Positions 1-8,465 of a stretch of DNA of 64,000 nucleotides are shown here, piece by piece. This DNA comes from Mycobacterium colombiense. Lineage in GTDB: Bacteria > Actinomycetota > Actinomycetes > Mycobacteriales > Mycobacteriaceae. The stretch is from assembly GCF_003284975.1 (NCBI RefSeq), contig NZ_QMEU01000002.1, positions 89,335 to 153,334 on the forward strand. Direction: 5' to 3'. The translations under genes and the position numbers were made by a program. The first letter of the stretch is position 1. Each line of letters begins with the position of its first letter. The notes beneath the pieces were generated by a model that searched no databases, had not been told where the DNA came from, and worked only from the letters and a program-made list of their open reading frames with translations.

Positions 1-795
1 TTGCGCATGGCGATGGAGCGGGGCGCCGACCTGGCCAACATGGGCGAAGCGTGGTGGGTGCCGATCGTGCAGATCCCGGGCGACACCATCGAGGGCAAGC
101 CCCGCAGCCGCAGCGTGCGATTGGAGAGGACGCGGCCGCGCAGCATCATCGTCAACTCGGCCGGCCGCCGCTTCGTCAACGAGGCGTGTGATTACAACTC
201 GATGGCCGGCGCCTTTCATTACCTGGACCCTCGCGGCGGCTACGTCAACGACCGCGGGTGGATGGTGTTCGATTCGATTCACCTGCAGCGCTATGGGTTT
301 CTCGGTATCGAACCGGGACAGCCCGTCCCGGACTGGTTCTGCGAGTCGGCAGACCTCGCCGAGTTGGCCGCCAAGACCAGTATCGACGCCGACGGGCTGG
401 CCCACACCGTCGAGAGCTGGAACCGTCATGTAGCCGCCGGCGCAGACCCCGACTTCGGTCGCGGCTCGAGCGCCTACGACGGCTACTGGGGCGACGACAG
501 CGCGACCACCCCGGCCGGTAAGACCCTGGGCCCCATCGACACCGCGCCCTTCTACGCGGTGCCGGTGAGCATCGGCGCAATGGGCACCAAGGGCGGCCCG
601 CGCACCGATCACGACGCCCGCGTCCTGCACGTCGGTGGCGAGCCGATACCGGGTCTTTTCGCCGCGGGCAACGCGATGGGCGGCGTGACCGGGCGGGCCT
701 ACGGTGGTGCCGGCGGAACACTTGGCCCGGCAATGGTTTTCGGCTACCGTGCCGGCCACGCGGCCGCCACCGGAAAGTCGGTCGACCTGAAATAG
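1..795 (+). CDS. FAD-dependent oxidoreductase, KstD/fumarate-reductase-like, C-terminal part
   Basis: The visible 264 residues are the C-terminal part of a flavoprotein of the fumarate reductase/succinate dehydrogenase/3-ketosteroid delta1-dehydrogenase superfamily. The end carries the typical second FAD-contact segment: GLFAAGNAMGG around residue 216, then TGRAYGGAGGTLGPA. The N-terminal Rossmann fold with the GxGxxG dinucleotide motif lies before the window, so the true start is not visible. Enzymes of this type remove or add hydrogens next to a carbonyl. With the beta-oxidation genes downstream, a steroid or alicyclic ketone substrate is plausible but only inferred. A methyltransferase follows 12 bases later on the same strand. 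Confidence 0.8.
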   Translation: MRMAMERGADLANMGEAWWVPIVQIPGDTIEGKPRSRSVRLERTRPRSIIVNSAGRRFVNEACDYNSMAGAFHYLDPRGGYVNDRGWMVFDSIHLQRYGFLGIEPGQPVPDWFCESADLAELAAKTSIDADGLAHTVESWNRHVAAGADPDFGRGSSAYDGYWGDDSATTPAGKTLGPIDTAPFYAVPVSIGAMGTKGGPRTDHDARVLHVGGEPIPGLFAAGNAMGGVTGRAYGGAGGTLGPAMVFGYRAGHAAATGKSVDLK

Positions 796-807
796 GGGTT
801 TCTCTCG

Positions 808-1551
808 ATGGTCGCCTACGACCGGATCGGTGCCAGCTATCGCAGCACTCGCCGACCCGACCCGCGAATCGGTTCGCAGGTGCAGGCCGCGCTCGCCGCG
901 ATGGGCACCGTCGTCAACGTCGGGGCCGGCACGGGATCGTATGAACCGGCGCAAACGGTCGTCGCGGTGGAGCCCAGCATGGTGATGATCGCTCAACGTC
1001 CACCGGGCTCTGCGCCGTGCGTGCAGGCATTGGCGGAGGCTATGCCCCTGCGGGACAAATGCGTTGACGCGGCAATGGCGATGCTGACCGTGCATCACTG
1101 GGGTGATCTCGCCGCCGGGATCAGCGAATTGCGCCGAGTCACCCGCCACCGGATCGTGGTGCTGACATGGGATCAGTCGGTGATTGAAAACTACTGGTTA
1201 CTGACTGAATACTTGCCCGATGCCGCTCGGATCAACCAGGCGCTGTATGTACCGATCGAGCGCCTCGTGGAGCTGCTGGGAGGTGCGCAGGTGCAGACCG
1301 TGCCCATCCCGCACGACTGCACCGACGGATTCGGTGCGGCCTTTTGGCGCCGACCCCACGCCTATCTTGATCCCACGGTCCGCGCCGGCATTTCGATGCT
1401 GGCGTACGCGGATGGGGACTCCCTGGCCACGGGGCTGGCCCGGCTGGCGGCCGACCTGGAATCCGGACGATGGCAGCAGGCACACGCGGAATTGCTTGAA
1501 CGCCAACACTTCGATGCCGGCTACCGCCTCCTCATCACCGACGACGGCTGA
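808..1551 (+). CDS. class I SAM-dependent methyltransferase
   Basis: This 247-residue protein has the SAM-binding motif I as VNVGAGTGSYEP near residue 37, followed by an acidic strand end (VVAVEPS) and a motif resembling AMAMLTVHHW near residue 90. This is the Methyltransf_11 arrangement. It probably methylates a small molecule in the cytoplasm; the substrate cannot be read from the sequence. It starts 12 bases after the flavoprotein stop, so the two are probably co-transcribed. A hairpin directly downstream may end the transcript. Confidence 0.75.
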   Translation: MVAYDRIGASYRSTRRPDPRIGSQVQAALAAMGTVVNVGAGTGSYEPAQTVVAVEPSMVMIAQRPPGSAPCVQALAEAMPLRDKCVDAAMAMLTVHHWGDLAAGISELRRVTRHRIVVLTWDQSVIENYWLLTEYLPDAARINQALYVPIERLVELLGGAQVQTVPIPHDCTDGFGAAFWRRPHAYLDPTVRAGISMLAYADGDSLATGLARLAADLESGRWQQAHAELLERQHFDAGYRLLITDDG

Positions 1552-1564
1552 GACAGGCGAGTCT

Positions 1565-1596
1565 CATCTGTGCTAGCGCCGGTGATAGCGCAGATG
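1565..1596 (+). terminator. hairpin after the methyltransferase gene
   Basis: CATCTGTGCTA (1565-1575) and TAGCGCAGATG (1586-1596) pair over 11 bases with one mismatch around a 10-base loop, just after the stop at 1551. A shorter GAGAC/GTCTC repeat (1550-1565) touches it. No T-run follows, which is common for mycobacterial terminators, so its function is inferred. Confidence 0.45.
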
Positions 1597-1921
1597 AAGG
1601 CTCACCGCATACCGGGTGATGATCGATAGCCGACGGTCAACTGCACGACAGCAACGCTTTTCGCGCTAGGCGCCAGTGCCGCTCGAGCGTGTGGACGTCC
1701 GGGAAGGTGGTCGGTGCGCTGAATCGGTTGTTCGGCCCGCACAGGTGCGCGACTGCTGCTGCGCTCGCGCGGCCGGGAGTGTACGAAATCTCCATATATT
1801 CACGAACGACATTGATGTTGCGCTGTTCGTCGGGCGTGGGTTGGTCTGTGGTCGCGTGGTGCGCTGACTATTCTTGCTGCATGGCTACCTCCCGGCGAGG
1901 TGCATACCCGCGAGTGTGTCG
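1597..1921. other. gene-free stretch between convergent genes
   Basis: About 325 bases lie between the methyltransferase on the plus strand and the histidine kinase ending at 1922 on the minus strand. Short open frames exist on both strands, but none has a convincing ribosome binding site or recognisable product. No tRNA or repeat is seen. Confidence 0.5.
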
Positions 1922-3199
1922 TTAATTCCTCAACGGCACTTCGACGCAGACATGGGTTCCCACCGGGGCATCGAGAAACATCAGGGCTCCCCCGGCGGCT
2001 TCCACCCGAGCCCGATGCGATGCCAGCCCGATGTGCCCTTCGCCCAGCCGCCGCGCCACCGTCTCCTGGCGCAACCCCACACCGTCGTCGACCACATGCA
2101 AAACACAGGTCCGGTCGGTGACCCCGAGCATGACCGTCGCGTGCCGGGCCCGAGCGTGCTGGACCACGTTGGACAGTAACTCGCGCACCGCCCCGAACAC
2201 GACGGCGTCGATGTCGCGGCGCCCCGAGTAGTCGATGTCGGTGGTGATGTCGATGCCAGAACGCTGCGCGGTGAACTCGGCGAGCTGCTGCACGGCGGCG
2301 CCCAGCCCGACCTGCTCGAGCACCGCCGGATGCAGCTCGAAAGTGGCCTGCCGCAGCCGTTCCGAGGCCAGCTGCAAGCCCCCCAGCGCCCGGCCCACAC
2401 GATCGTCGCCCTCGAACGCCGCGTCCAATTCGACGAGCTCCTGGCGCACCGCCAGGATGTCTTGCAGCGGCCCGTCGTGAATGAATTCCGAGATCCGGCG
2501 CGCTGCCTCGTCGGAGGCGTTCATCGTCTGGGCCAGCAACTCCTCCCGCAGCGCGCTCAATCCGGCCACCGAGCGAGTGTGGCGCTCCTCGATGCGCACC
2601 ACCAGAAAGGCTGCGCAACAAAGGAATGCATAGAGCAGGAACCGAAACCCCGCCTCGGCCAACCTAACCGCGCTCGACATCACCGGATCCTGCAGCACGG
2701 CAATGGCGAACCCGAGCATGGAGAAGATCAGCACCGCCGCCGCTCGGCGCGAGGAGACGTCCAGCCCCAAAAGGACGGGCAGCATGGCCATGATCAGCAG
2801 CGGGTAGATCCCGTTGGTGGACAACAGCTGAAAGACCGTCAGCGCGACGATGTCGATGACGGTGAACGCAAACGGCTCCAGCCGGCCGATCGCGACCAGT
2901 CGGCCCATCCCGATCCATCGTCGGAAAGGTGCGAAAGCCAGCCCTAATGCACAAAGCGCGACGAGTGCGTACAGGACGATCAGGACGCTTTCCTGCGGCC
3001 ACTCCGATCGGCTGGTGCCGATGATCATGGCCGCGACCATGAGGCCGACCACTCCGATGCGCAGTACCGAGCCGATGCGGTACGAGCGCAACTGGTGAAC
3101 CGTGCGCACCCGCTCCAGCTCTGCGTCACCGGCTACCGCCACCCGATCACCGTACTCATCCGCGTCCGTCCCCCCGAAGCAAACGGGAAAATGACTCAT
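1922..3199 (-). CDS. membrane sensor histidine kinase, NarL/DesK type
   Basis: This is a 425-residue sensor kinase. The first 200 residues contain about five hydrophobic segments, among them one near 45-60, one near 72-90 and one near 185-201. They are followed by a HisKA_3 dimerisation box, EFIHDGPLQDIL, with the presumed phospho-acceptor His241. The C-terminal HATPase domain shows an N-box (NVVQHARA) and a G-box (VVDDGVGL). There is no obvious large outer domain, so the membrane segments may sense the signal. It is divergent from a NarL-type response regulator that starts 56 bases away. The pair is very probably one two-component system; its signal is unknown. Confidence 0.88.
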   Translation of the reverse strand: MSHFPVCFGGTDADEYGDRVAVAGDAELERVRTVHQLRSYRIGSVLRIGVVGLMVAAMIIGTSRSEWPQESVLIVLYALVALCALGLAFAPFRRWIGMGRLVAIGRLEPFAFTVIDIVALTVFQLLSTNGIYPLLIMAMLPVLLGLDVSSRRAAAVLIFSMLGFAIAVLQDPVMSSAVRLAEAGFRFLLYAFLCCAAFLVVRIEERHTRSVAGLSALREELLAQTMNASDEAARRISEFIHDGPLQDILAVRQELVELDAAFEGDDRVGRALGGLQLASERLRQATFELHPAVLEQVGLGAAVQQLAEFTAQRSGIDITTDIDYSGRRDIDAVVFGAVRELLSNVVQHARARHATVMLGVTDRTCVLHVVDDGVGLRQETVARRLGEGHIGLASHRARVEAAGGALMFLDAPVGTHVCVEVPLRN

Positions 3200-3255
3200 C
3201 GTGCCGTCCGGAGAACGCGAACGTCGCTGCTCGGCAAACCGCTAGACTCGTCACC

Positions 3256-3909
3256 ATGGTCGGCGCGGCTACCCCGGAAAAGGTGCGCGTGGTCGTCGGC
3301 GATGACCACCCACTTTTTCGCGAGGGCGTGGTGCGGGCCCTGTCGTCGAGTGGTTCGGTGAACGTCGTCGGTGAGGCGGAAGACGGCTCTGCCGCATTGG
3401 AATTGATCAGATCGCACGTGCCCGACGTCGCGTTGCTCGACTACCGGATGCCCGGCTTGGACGGCGCCCAGGTGGCGGCGGCGGTACGAACGCAGGGGTT
3501 GTGCACCCGGGTGCTGCTGATCTCCGCGCACGACGAGTCGGCGATCGTGTACCAGGCGTTGCAACAGGGCGCCGCCGGGTTCGTGCTCAAGGACTCGACG
3601 CGCAGCGAGATCGTCAAGGCCGTGCTCGACTGCGCGCAGGGCCGCGACGTGCTCGCACCGGCGCTCGTCGGTGGCCTTGCCGCAGAGATCCGGCAGCGTG
3701 CGGAGCCGTCGGCACCCGTGCTCAGTGCGCGCGAGCGTGAGGTGCTCAACCGGATCGCCCGCGGTCAAAGCATCCCCGCGATCGCCGGTGAGCTCTTCGT
3801 GGCCCCGTCGACGGTCAAAACGCACGTGCAACGCCTCTACGAGAAGCTCGGCGTCGGCGATCGCGCGGCCGCCGTCGCCGAGGCAATGCGGCAAGGTCTG
3901 CTCAGCTAG
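3256..3909 (+). CDS. response regulator, NarL/LuxR family
   Basis: This 217-residue protein has an N-terminal receiver domain (acidic pair GDDHPLF near residue 15, phospho-acceptor Asp62 in LLDYRMPG, Lys in VLKDS) and a C-terminal LuxR helix-turn-helix (LSAREREVLNRIARG, STVKTHVQRLYEKL). The divergent histidine kinase is its likely partner. Its last 8 bases overlap the end of the convergent E1-alpha-like gene. The adjacent metabolic genes are plausible targets, but no operator can be assigned. Confidence 0.9.
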   Translation: MVGAATPEKVRVVVGDDHPLFREGVVRALSSSGSVNVVGEAEDGSAALELIRSHVPDVALLDYRMPGLDGAQVAAAVRTQGLCTRVLLISAHDESAIVYQALQQGAAGFVLKDSTRSEIVKAVLDCAQGRDVLAPALVGGLAAEIRQRAEPSAPVLSAREREVLNRIARGQSIPAIAGELFVAPSTVKTHVQRLYEKLGVGDRAAAVAEAMRQGLLS

Positions 3910-4801
3910 CGGCCGACCAGGGATTCGGCTTGGGCGTGGACGTGATCTGCCGCGCCCGCACCACTGCTTTGGCGGAGGCGATGGCCTCGGCGATCAGGTG
4001 GCGTGCCCCCCGTTCCACCTCGCACAGGTGATCGCCGCTGCCGCCGGCCGCGATCAGCTGGCGGCGTGCGAAGACCAACGGGTCCACGGCAATGGGGTGG
4101 TTCGTCTGATAGGTGATCGCCTCGACCAGGGCGGGGCCGTCACCGGCGCTCGCGCGGTGCACCGCTTCGGCGACCGAGTCGGCCACCGCCACAACGTCCC
4201 TGCCATCGACCGACAGCATGGGCATCGCGTCGAATTCGTAGGCGCGCCGGCGCGCGTTCGTTCCACCGCGGATATTTTCCACGACGAACACCACCGGCAG
4301 CCGCCATTGCACGGCAATCTTTGCGGCCGTGGTGAACTCGACGGAGTGGGTGTCGCGGCCTCTAACGACGCACAAACTGACGTTGCCCTCGCCGGTCAGG
4401 CGCTGCGTGTTGGCGTCACCCAGCGCGAACATAGTCGATTGACCAAGAGCGCTTTCGTTGGCCAGCGACCGTTTCCAGTCAGCGACCCCGGCGCCGACAC
4501 GGCGCCGCGGGCCGATGATGTCGGCGATGGCCGGGCCTAGGGGAAGGGTCAGGCCGACCTGCTGGGCGTGCCGGAATTGCTGGGTGGTGGCGTTGACGAG
4601 ATCGCCGGGCCGCAGAGCCGCAACCGCGCCGATCGCCACCGCCTCTTGGCCGAATTCGGTTCGCGTGGCGTCGTCGATCAGGCCGTCGACCTCAAGCTCC
4701 TCCAACGCCATGTCGAGCAGTCGCAGTACCCACATTCGCCGATACAGCTCCAGGTGGTCATGACGGTCGAGCGCTGCCGAGGCCTGGGGGGTGTGCGTCA
4801 T
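3902..4801 (-). CDS. E1-alpha-like thiamine-diphosphate enzyme homologue with degenerate active site
   Basis: This 299-residue protein aligns along its length with the alpha subunit of 2-oxoacid/acetoin dehydrogenase E1 (RMWVLRLLD, TEFGQEAVAIGAVAALRPGD, RLPVVFVVEN). The family binds Mg-thiamine diphosphate through GDG and, about 25 residues later, NN. Here the GDG position reads GRD (148-150) and the ENN position reads ENI (175-177). The usual Tyr-Arg-Gly-His segment also reads QQFRHA. Spacing from the motif glycine to the LP of the next strand is normal, so the changes are substitutions, not misalignment. No beta subunit is nearby. It may be non-catalytic or altered. It lies upstream-to-downstream after MeaB and thiolase on the same strand. 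Confidence 0.7.
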   Translation of the reverse strand: MTHTPQASAALDRHDHLELYRRMWVLRLLDMALEELEVDGLIDDATRTEFGQEAVAIGAVAALRPGDLVNATTQQFRHAQQVGLTLPLGPAIADIIGPRRRVGAGVADWKRSLANESALGQSTMFALGDANTQRLTGEGNVSLCVVRGRDTHSVEFTTAAKIAVQWRLPVVFVVENIRGGTNARRRAYEFDAMPMLSVDGRDVVAVADSVAEAVHRASAGDGPALVEAITYQTNHPIAVDPLVFARRQLIAAGGSGDHLCEVERGARHLIAEAIASAKAVVRARQITSTPKPNPWSAAS

Positions 4802-4943
4802 GCCGGATCTCCTAACTCGATGGCCGAGGTGGCCGCCGCGTCGAACACGACCTCAACGTAGGGCGATTGCGCGCGTGCCACCTCCGCCGATCGGCCCGCA
4901 AACGTGATGAATGCCCGTTCCCCCGATTGGGGGACAACCGGGC
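4798..4943 (-). other. possible small reading frame coupled to the E1-like gene
   Basis: Between meaB and the E1-alpha-like gene a minus-strand frame is open and ends in a TGA that overlaps the next ATG. Its last residues would be AATSAIELGDPA. An in-frame GTG lies at 4881, and the frame stays open back into meaB. Codon third positions are GC-rich. I recognise no family; it may be a gene remnant or chance. Confidence 0.2.
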
Positions 4944-5831
4944 TCAGTCGGTCCGGCGTGGGGGAGGTGTGATCAGCTGATCGGCGGCCGTGTAGGGGTC
5001 CTGGTTGCCGTCGACGACCGCCTCGGCGAGCCGGTCGAGATCCGGCTGGGTCCGCAGCCTGGTCTGCGCGAGGGACAAAATCTGCGCCCGCGCCCGCGCC
5101 AGCCGGCGGGCGCGGCTGTCGGTGCGGCGATGGTCCTCGATGGCAGCCATCAGGTCGTCGATGCCCTCGCCCCGGGCGGCGATCAGGGAGACGATCGGGG
5201 CACTGGTTTCGGCCCGCAGGTCCCGAACCGTCTGTTCGGCACCGTCGCGGTCCGCCTTATTGACCGCCACGATGTCGGCGACTTCCAGCACGCCCGCCTT
5301 GGCGGCCTGAACCGCGTCTCCCGCACCGGGATTGAGGATGACGACCGTCGGGTCGGCGACGGCGGCGATCTCGATCTCGGACTGGCCCACCCCCACCGTC
5401 TCCAGCAGGACGACGTCATAGCCGATCGCCCCCAACAGCCGGATGGCCGCCGGAACCGCGGCGGCCAGGCCGCCAAGGTGCCCACGGGTGGCCACCGAAC
5501 GGATCAGGACGTCGGAGTCGTTGATATGGGCGGCCATCCGAATTCGATCACCCAGCAGCGCACCCCCACTGAACGGGGACGAGGGGTCCACCGCCAACAC
5601 CGCCACCCGGGAACCGCGTTTGCGGTAGGCACCGACCAGCGCGGCGACCGTCGTCGACTTTCCCGCCCCCGGGGGGCCGGTGATGCCGACGACCGGGCCC
5701 ATGCCGCCCGGCGACGACCCGATACTCGCCAAGACCTCGTCGCGCTGATCGCCCTCGACCAGGCTGAGCAGCCGACCGGCCGCGCGGGGAGATCCATTGC
5801 GCGCGCGGGCAATCAGGTCAGCGATGATCAT
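4944..5831 (-). CDS. meaB: MeaB/ArgK-family GTPase chaperone of B12-dependent acyl-CoA mutase
   Basis: This P-loop GTPase has Walker A near residue 45 (GPPGAGKST), the family signature AVDPSSPFSGGALLGDRIRM, a switch segment VGVGQSE and the NKAD specificity motif. MeaB proteins load or protect the adenosylcobalamin cofactor of methylmalonyl-CoA mutase and relatives in the cytoplasm. I place the start at the ATG at 5831, 7 bases after the thiolase stop; a TTG at 5858 inside the thiolase gene is the alternative. The protein is then 295 residues, slightly short for the family. No mutase gene is adjacent. The nearest is the split mutase at 20.9-22.9 kb, its likely client within this window. Confidence 0.9.
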   Translation of the reverse strand: MIIADLIARARNGSPRAAGRLLSLVEGDQRDEVLASIGSSPGGMGPVVGITGPPGAGKSTTVAALVGAYRKRGSRVAVLAVDPSSPFSGGALLGDRIRMAAHINDSDVLIRSVATRGHLGGLAAAVPAAIRLLGAIGYDVVLLETVGVGQSEIEIAAVADPTVVILNPGAGDAVQAAKAGVLEVADIVAVNKADRDGAEQTVRDLRAETSAPIVSLIAARGEGIDDLMAAIEDHRRTDSRARRLARARAQILSLAQTRLRTQPDLDRLAEAVVDGNQDPYTAADQLITPPPRRTD

Positions 5832-5838
5832 GTACGCA

Positions 5839-6978
5839 TTATGGAGCCGCGACCTCAATCACCGTCGCCGAGCCCATCCCGCCGCCCGCACACATCGCCG
5901 CGACGCCGATGCCACCGCCGCGGCGGCGCAATTCGTGCACCAGGGTGACCAGCATCCGGGCGCCGGTGGCCGCGACGGGGTGGCCCAGCGAGCAACCGCT
6001 GCCGCTGACGTTGACCTTGTCGGGGTCGAGCTCGAGCAGCTTGATGGTGGCCACGCACATCGCGGCGAACGCTTCGTTGATCTCGAACAGGTCCACGTCC
6101 GCGATCGAAAGTCCGCCTCGCTTAAGGGCTTTCGGTATCGCTTCCACCGGCGCCAGGCCGGTGATCGCGGGGTCGACGCCGACGGATGCCCAGGATCGGA
6201 TGGTGGCCAGCGCGGGCAGCCCGAGCCGGTCGCTGGCGATCGTCAGCACCGCGGCGCCGTCGTTGGCGCCGCAGGCATTGCCGGCGGTGATCGAGAAGCC
6301 CTTGATTTCTGGGTGCAGCGGCTTGAGCGCGGCCAGCTTCTCCATGCTGGTGTCCCGGCGCGGGTGCTCGTCGACCGCGAACAACCCGTGCGGCGTTTCG
6401 ATCGGCACGATCTCCTCTTTGAAGCGGCCTTCGTCAATGGCGGCGATGGCGTTGCGGTGTGAGCGCAGCGCCCAGGCGTCCATCTCCTCGCGACTCACCT
6501 CGGCCTTGACCGCGGCATTCCAGCCCACGGTGATCGACATGTCCATGTTGGGGGCGTCGGGCCGGTCCGGGTGGGTCGGCGGAAACCAGTCGACCCACTC
6601 GCCGTCCACCTGCATCCGCGACCTGGGTGACGTCGACGCCGAGTTCACGCCCCCGGCGATGACGAGCTGGTCCATGCCCGCGCGCACGCCGGCGGCCGCG
6701 GTCTGCACGGCCGCCTGCCCCGCCGCGCAGTGCCGGTTGTTGGCCAATCCAGGCACCTGCGTCAGCCCTGCGGTGACGGCGGCGTGGCGGGCGAGCACGC
6801 CCCCGCCGTAGAGACCCTCGCCCAGGATCACGTCGTCGACCTGCGTCGGGTCCAAATCCTTGGCGGCCTCGCAGACGACGTGGTGGGCCAGGTCGAATGC
6901 ACTGGTGTCGCGCAGCGTGCCCTTGCGAGCGGTGCCGATGGGGGTGCGCAGGGCGGACACGATGACGGCTTCAGACAC
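5839..6978 (-). CDS. thiolase (acetyl-CoA acyltransferase), FadA family
   Basis: This 379-residue thiolase has the nucleophilic Cys84 in NRHCAAGQ, the GHPVAATGARM loop with the catalytic His, and the C-terminal CAGGGMGSA loop with the second Cys. Thiolases cleave 3-ketoacyl-CoA with CoA at the last step of a beta-oxidation turn, or run in reverse. Length is normal (about 380-400). It heads a minus-strand set, thiolase-meaB-E1-like. A 15-base palindrome at 7036-7050 sits 58 bases before its start and recurs at the acyl-CoA dehydrogenase/ferredoxin promoters, so shared control is likely. Confidence 0.92.
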   Translation of the reverse strand: MSEAVIVSALRTPIGTARKGTLRDTSAFDLAHHVVCEAAKDLDPTQVDDVILGEGLYGGGVLARHAAVTAGLTQVPGLANNRHCAAGQAAVQTAAAGVRAGMDQLVIAGGVNSASTSPRSRMQVDGEWVDWFPPTHPDRPDAPNMDMSITVGWNAAVKAEVSREEMDAWALRSHRNAIAAIDEGRFKEEIVPIETPHGLFAVDEHPRRDTSMEKLAALKPLHPEIKGFSITAGNACGANDGAAVLTIASDRLGLPALATIRSWASVGVDPAITGLAPVEAIPKALKRGGLSIADVDLFEINEAFAAMCVATIKLLELDPDKVNVSGSGCSLGHPVAATGARMLVTLVHELRRRGGGIGVAAMCAGGGMGSATVIEVAAP

Positions 6979-7035
6979 GGGTCGTTCTCCAGTTCAGCCA
7001 GCGGGTACGGGCCCGCAGAGGCGCCCGCATTTAGT

Positions 7036-7050
7036 GAGAATCGTATTCTC
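7036..7050. promoter_or_regulatory. palindromic operator GAGAAT-N3-ATTCTC, copy 1
   Basis: A perfect inverted repeat with six-base arms around CGT lies between the thiolase start (6978) and the decarboxylase stop (7089). A partly overlapping CTCTC/GAGAG repeat (7048-7062) is next to it. The same arms occur at 13883-13897. Such short near-perfect palindromes are typical TetR-family sites in mycobacterial lipid genes; the regulator is not identified. Confidence 0.6.
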
Positions 7051-7088
7051 TCATTGCGAGAGTGTGAGTCGCAACAAGCGCCCGCCGA

Positions 7089-7607
7089 TCAGTTGGTGCG
7101 GTCGGACCATCCCGCCGGCAGATGTTCGGGACCGGTGTCGATGACGCTCTCGTCGTCGGCACCGACGTATTCGAACAGGGTGATGTAGGCGAATTCCGGG
7201 ACCTCGTAGATCGGGTAGGTCGGGCCTTGATCCCGGTAGGCCCGCATCTCATCCAGGTGTTCGTTCTGGAAGCAGACCGTGCGCTCACCGTGCTGCCGGA
7301 TCCACTGGGGAAAGAAGATGACCCCGTGAACGCGGCGTTTGGCGGGCAGGACGTTGACGGCCACGCAGGTGCCGGTGGGTTCGGACCACGACAGTTTGAA
7401 GTTGTCATCGTCGAGTTGGACGAGGTCGACGTGCTGGCCTTTGACCCAGCGGCCGCCGACGTGCCCGGAGTGGATCCGGTAGTCGATGGTGTGGGCATTC
7501 TTGACGTACATCTCGTATTGCCAACCGTTGGCGTAGGTGTAGATGAAGCGGTGCCCGACGATTCCCGAAAGGTCTTGCGCGGGAATGGGATTGTCAACAT
7601 TCGTCAT
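7089..7607 (-). CDS. padC: phenolic acid decarboxylase, PadC family
   Basis: The 172-residue protein matches bacterial phenolic acid decarboxylases over its whole length: [46 protein letters not shown] and VPEFAYIT. These cofactor-free cytoplasmic beta-barrels convert ferulic, p-coumaric or caffeic acid to vinylphenols. Catalytic residues are kept at the expected spacing: Tyr23, Tyr25, Arg53 and Glu76. I chose the ATG at 7607 because GGGAGG lies 8 bases before it and the family starts there; a longer frame reaches 7952. It could detoxify plant phenolics or feed aromatic catabolism. Confidence 0.88.
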   Translation of the reverse strand: MTNVDNPIPAQDLSGIVGHRFIYTYANGWQYEMYVKNAHTIDYRIHSGHVGGRWVKGQHVDLVQLDDDNFKLSWSEPTGTCVAVNVLPAKRRVHGVIFFPQWIRQHGERTVCFQNEHLDEMRAYRDQGPTYPIYEVPEFAYITLFEYVGADDESVIDTGPEHLPAGWSDRTN

Positions 7608-7771
7608 TGCCGTACCTCCCCGTTTGGGCTGCAGCTTCTGCACTGGGAAATCCTGCCGGGAACGCGGGCTGCTGCGGCAACCACGCCCGTCAACGTCGAG
7701 GTTCCTGCACTGTCCTTCGACAGTATCGGCCATAGCGGTATGCCGGTAGTGAATATGTGAGACTGACTCCG

Positions 7772-8380
7772 ATGAGCCACCTGGACGAGGCCGCCCGCCG
7801 GTCTCTGCTGCGGCGCGGATTTGCCCTCGAATACGCCACCCTGGCCTGGAACGTGGCCGGCATCGTTGTCCTCGCGTCGGCCGCCATCGCGGCCAGATCG
7901 GTGGCGCTGGCCGGGTTCGGTCTGGACTCGCTGATCGAGATCGGCGCCTCATCGGTGGTGATCTGGGAGTTATCCGGAACAGGAGCGGCCCGTCGACGAA
8001 AAGCGTTGCGGCTCATCGGCGCCGGCTTTGCGGCGCTGAGTATCTACCTGGTGGTGCAGTCAACGATGGTCCTCGTTACCGGCTTTCACCCCGAGCCATC
8101 GCGCCTGGGTATCGCATGGACGGCGATCACCGCGGTGACGATGTTCGCGCTTGCGGCCGGCAAGGCCCGAACCGGTGCCGCCCTGAGCAACCCCGTGCTC
8201 GCCACTGAAGGCCGCGTCACGCTCGTCGACGGCCTGTTGGCGGCCGCGGTGCTCCTCGGCCTGCTGCTGAACGGCATCGCCGGCTGGTGGTGGGCGGACC
8301 CTCTCGCCGGTTACGTGCTCGTGTTCTACGCGCTGCGCGAGGTCAAAGAAATCTTCTTCGCCCCGTCACCGTTGCCCTGA
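7772..8380 (+). CDS. cation-efflux-like membrane protein
   Basis: This roughly 202-residue integral membrane protein has about five hydrophobic helices and resembles the membrane domain of cation diffusion facilitators. Acidic residues sit where metal ligands are expected: [14 protein letters not shown] in the second helix and VDGLLAAAV and ADPLAGYV in the last two. The cytoplasmic metal-binding C-terminal domain of typical facilitators is absent. A GTG at 7757 is an alternative start, giving five more residues. Metal specificity is unknown and transport is inferred from fold only. Confidence 0.65.
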   Translation: MSHLDEAARRSLLRRGFALEYATLAWNVAGIVVLASAAIAARSVALAGFGLDSLIEIGASSVVIWELSGTGAARRRKALRLIGAGFAALSIYLVVQSTMVLVTGFHPEPSRLGIAWTAITAVTMFALAAGKARTGAALSNPVLATEGRVTLVDGLLAAAVLLGLLLNGIAGWWWADPLAGYVLVFYALREVKEIFFAPSPLP

Positions 8381-8465
8381 CTCAAATCAGCACTCGAAAC
8401 ACCCCGGTGTCAACGACGACCGGCGTCACAGTGCGGGAACCCCCTCGATTTGCGATGGTGGATGA

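Noticed and set aside
2330..2947. 205-residue plus-strand gene within the histidine kinase
   Set aside because: It is an antisense shadow of the kinase. High GC keeps it open, and composition is low-complexity Arg/Gln/His.
7608..7952. Longer PadC start
   Set aside because: The extra 115 residues are Arg/Pro-rich with no homology, and the strong ribosome site is before 7607.
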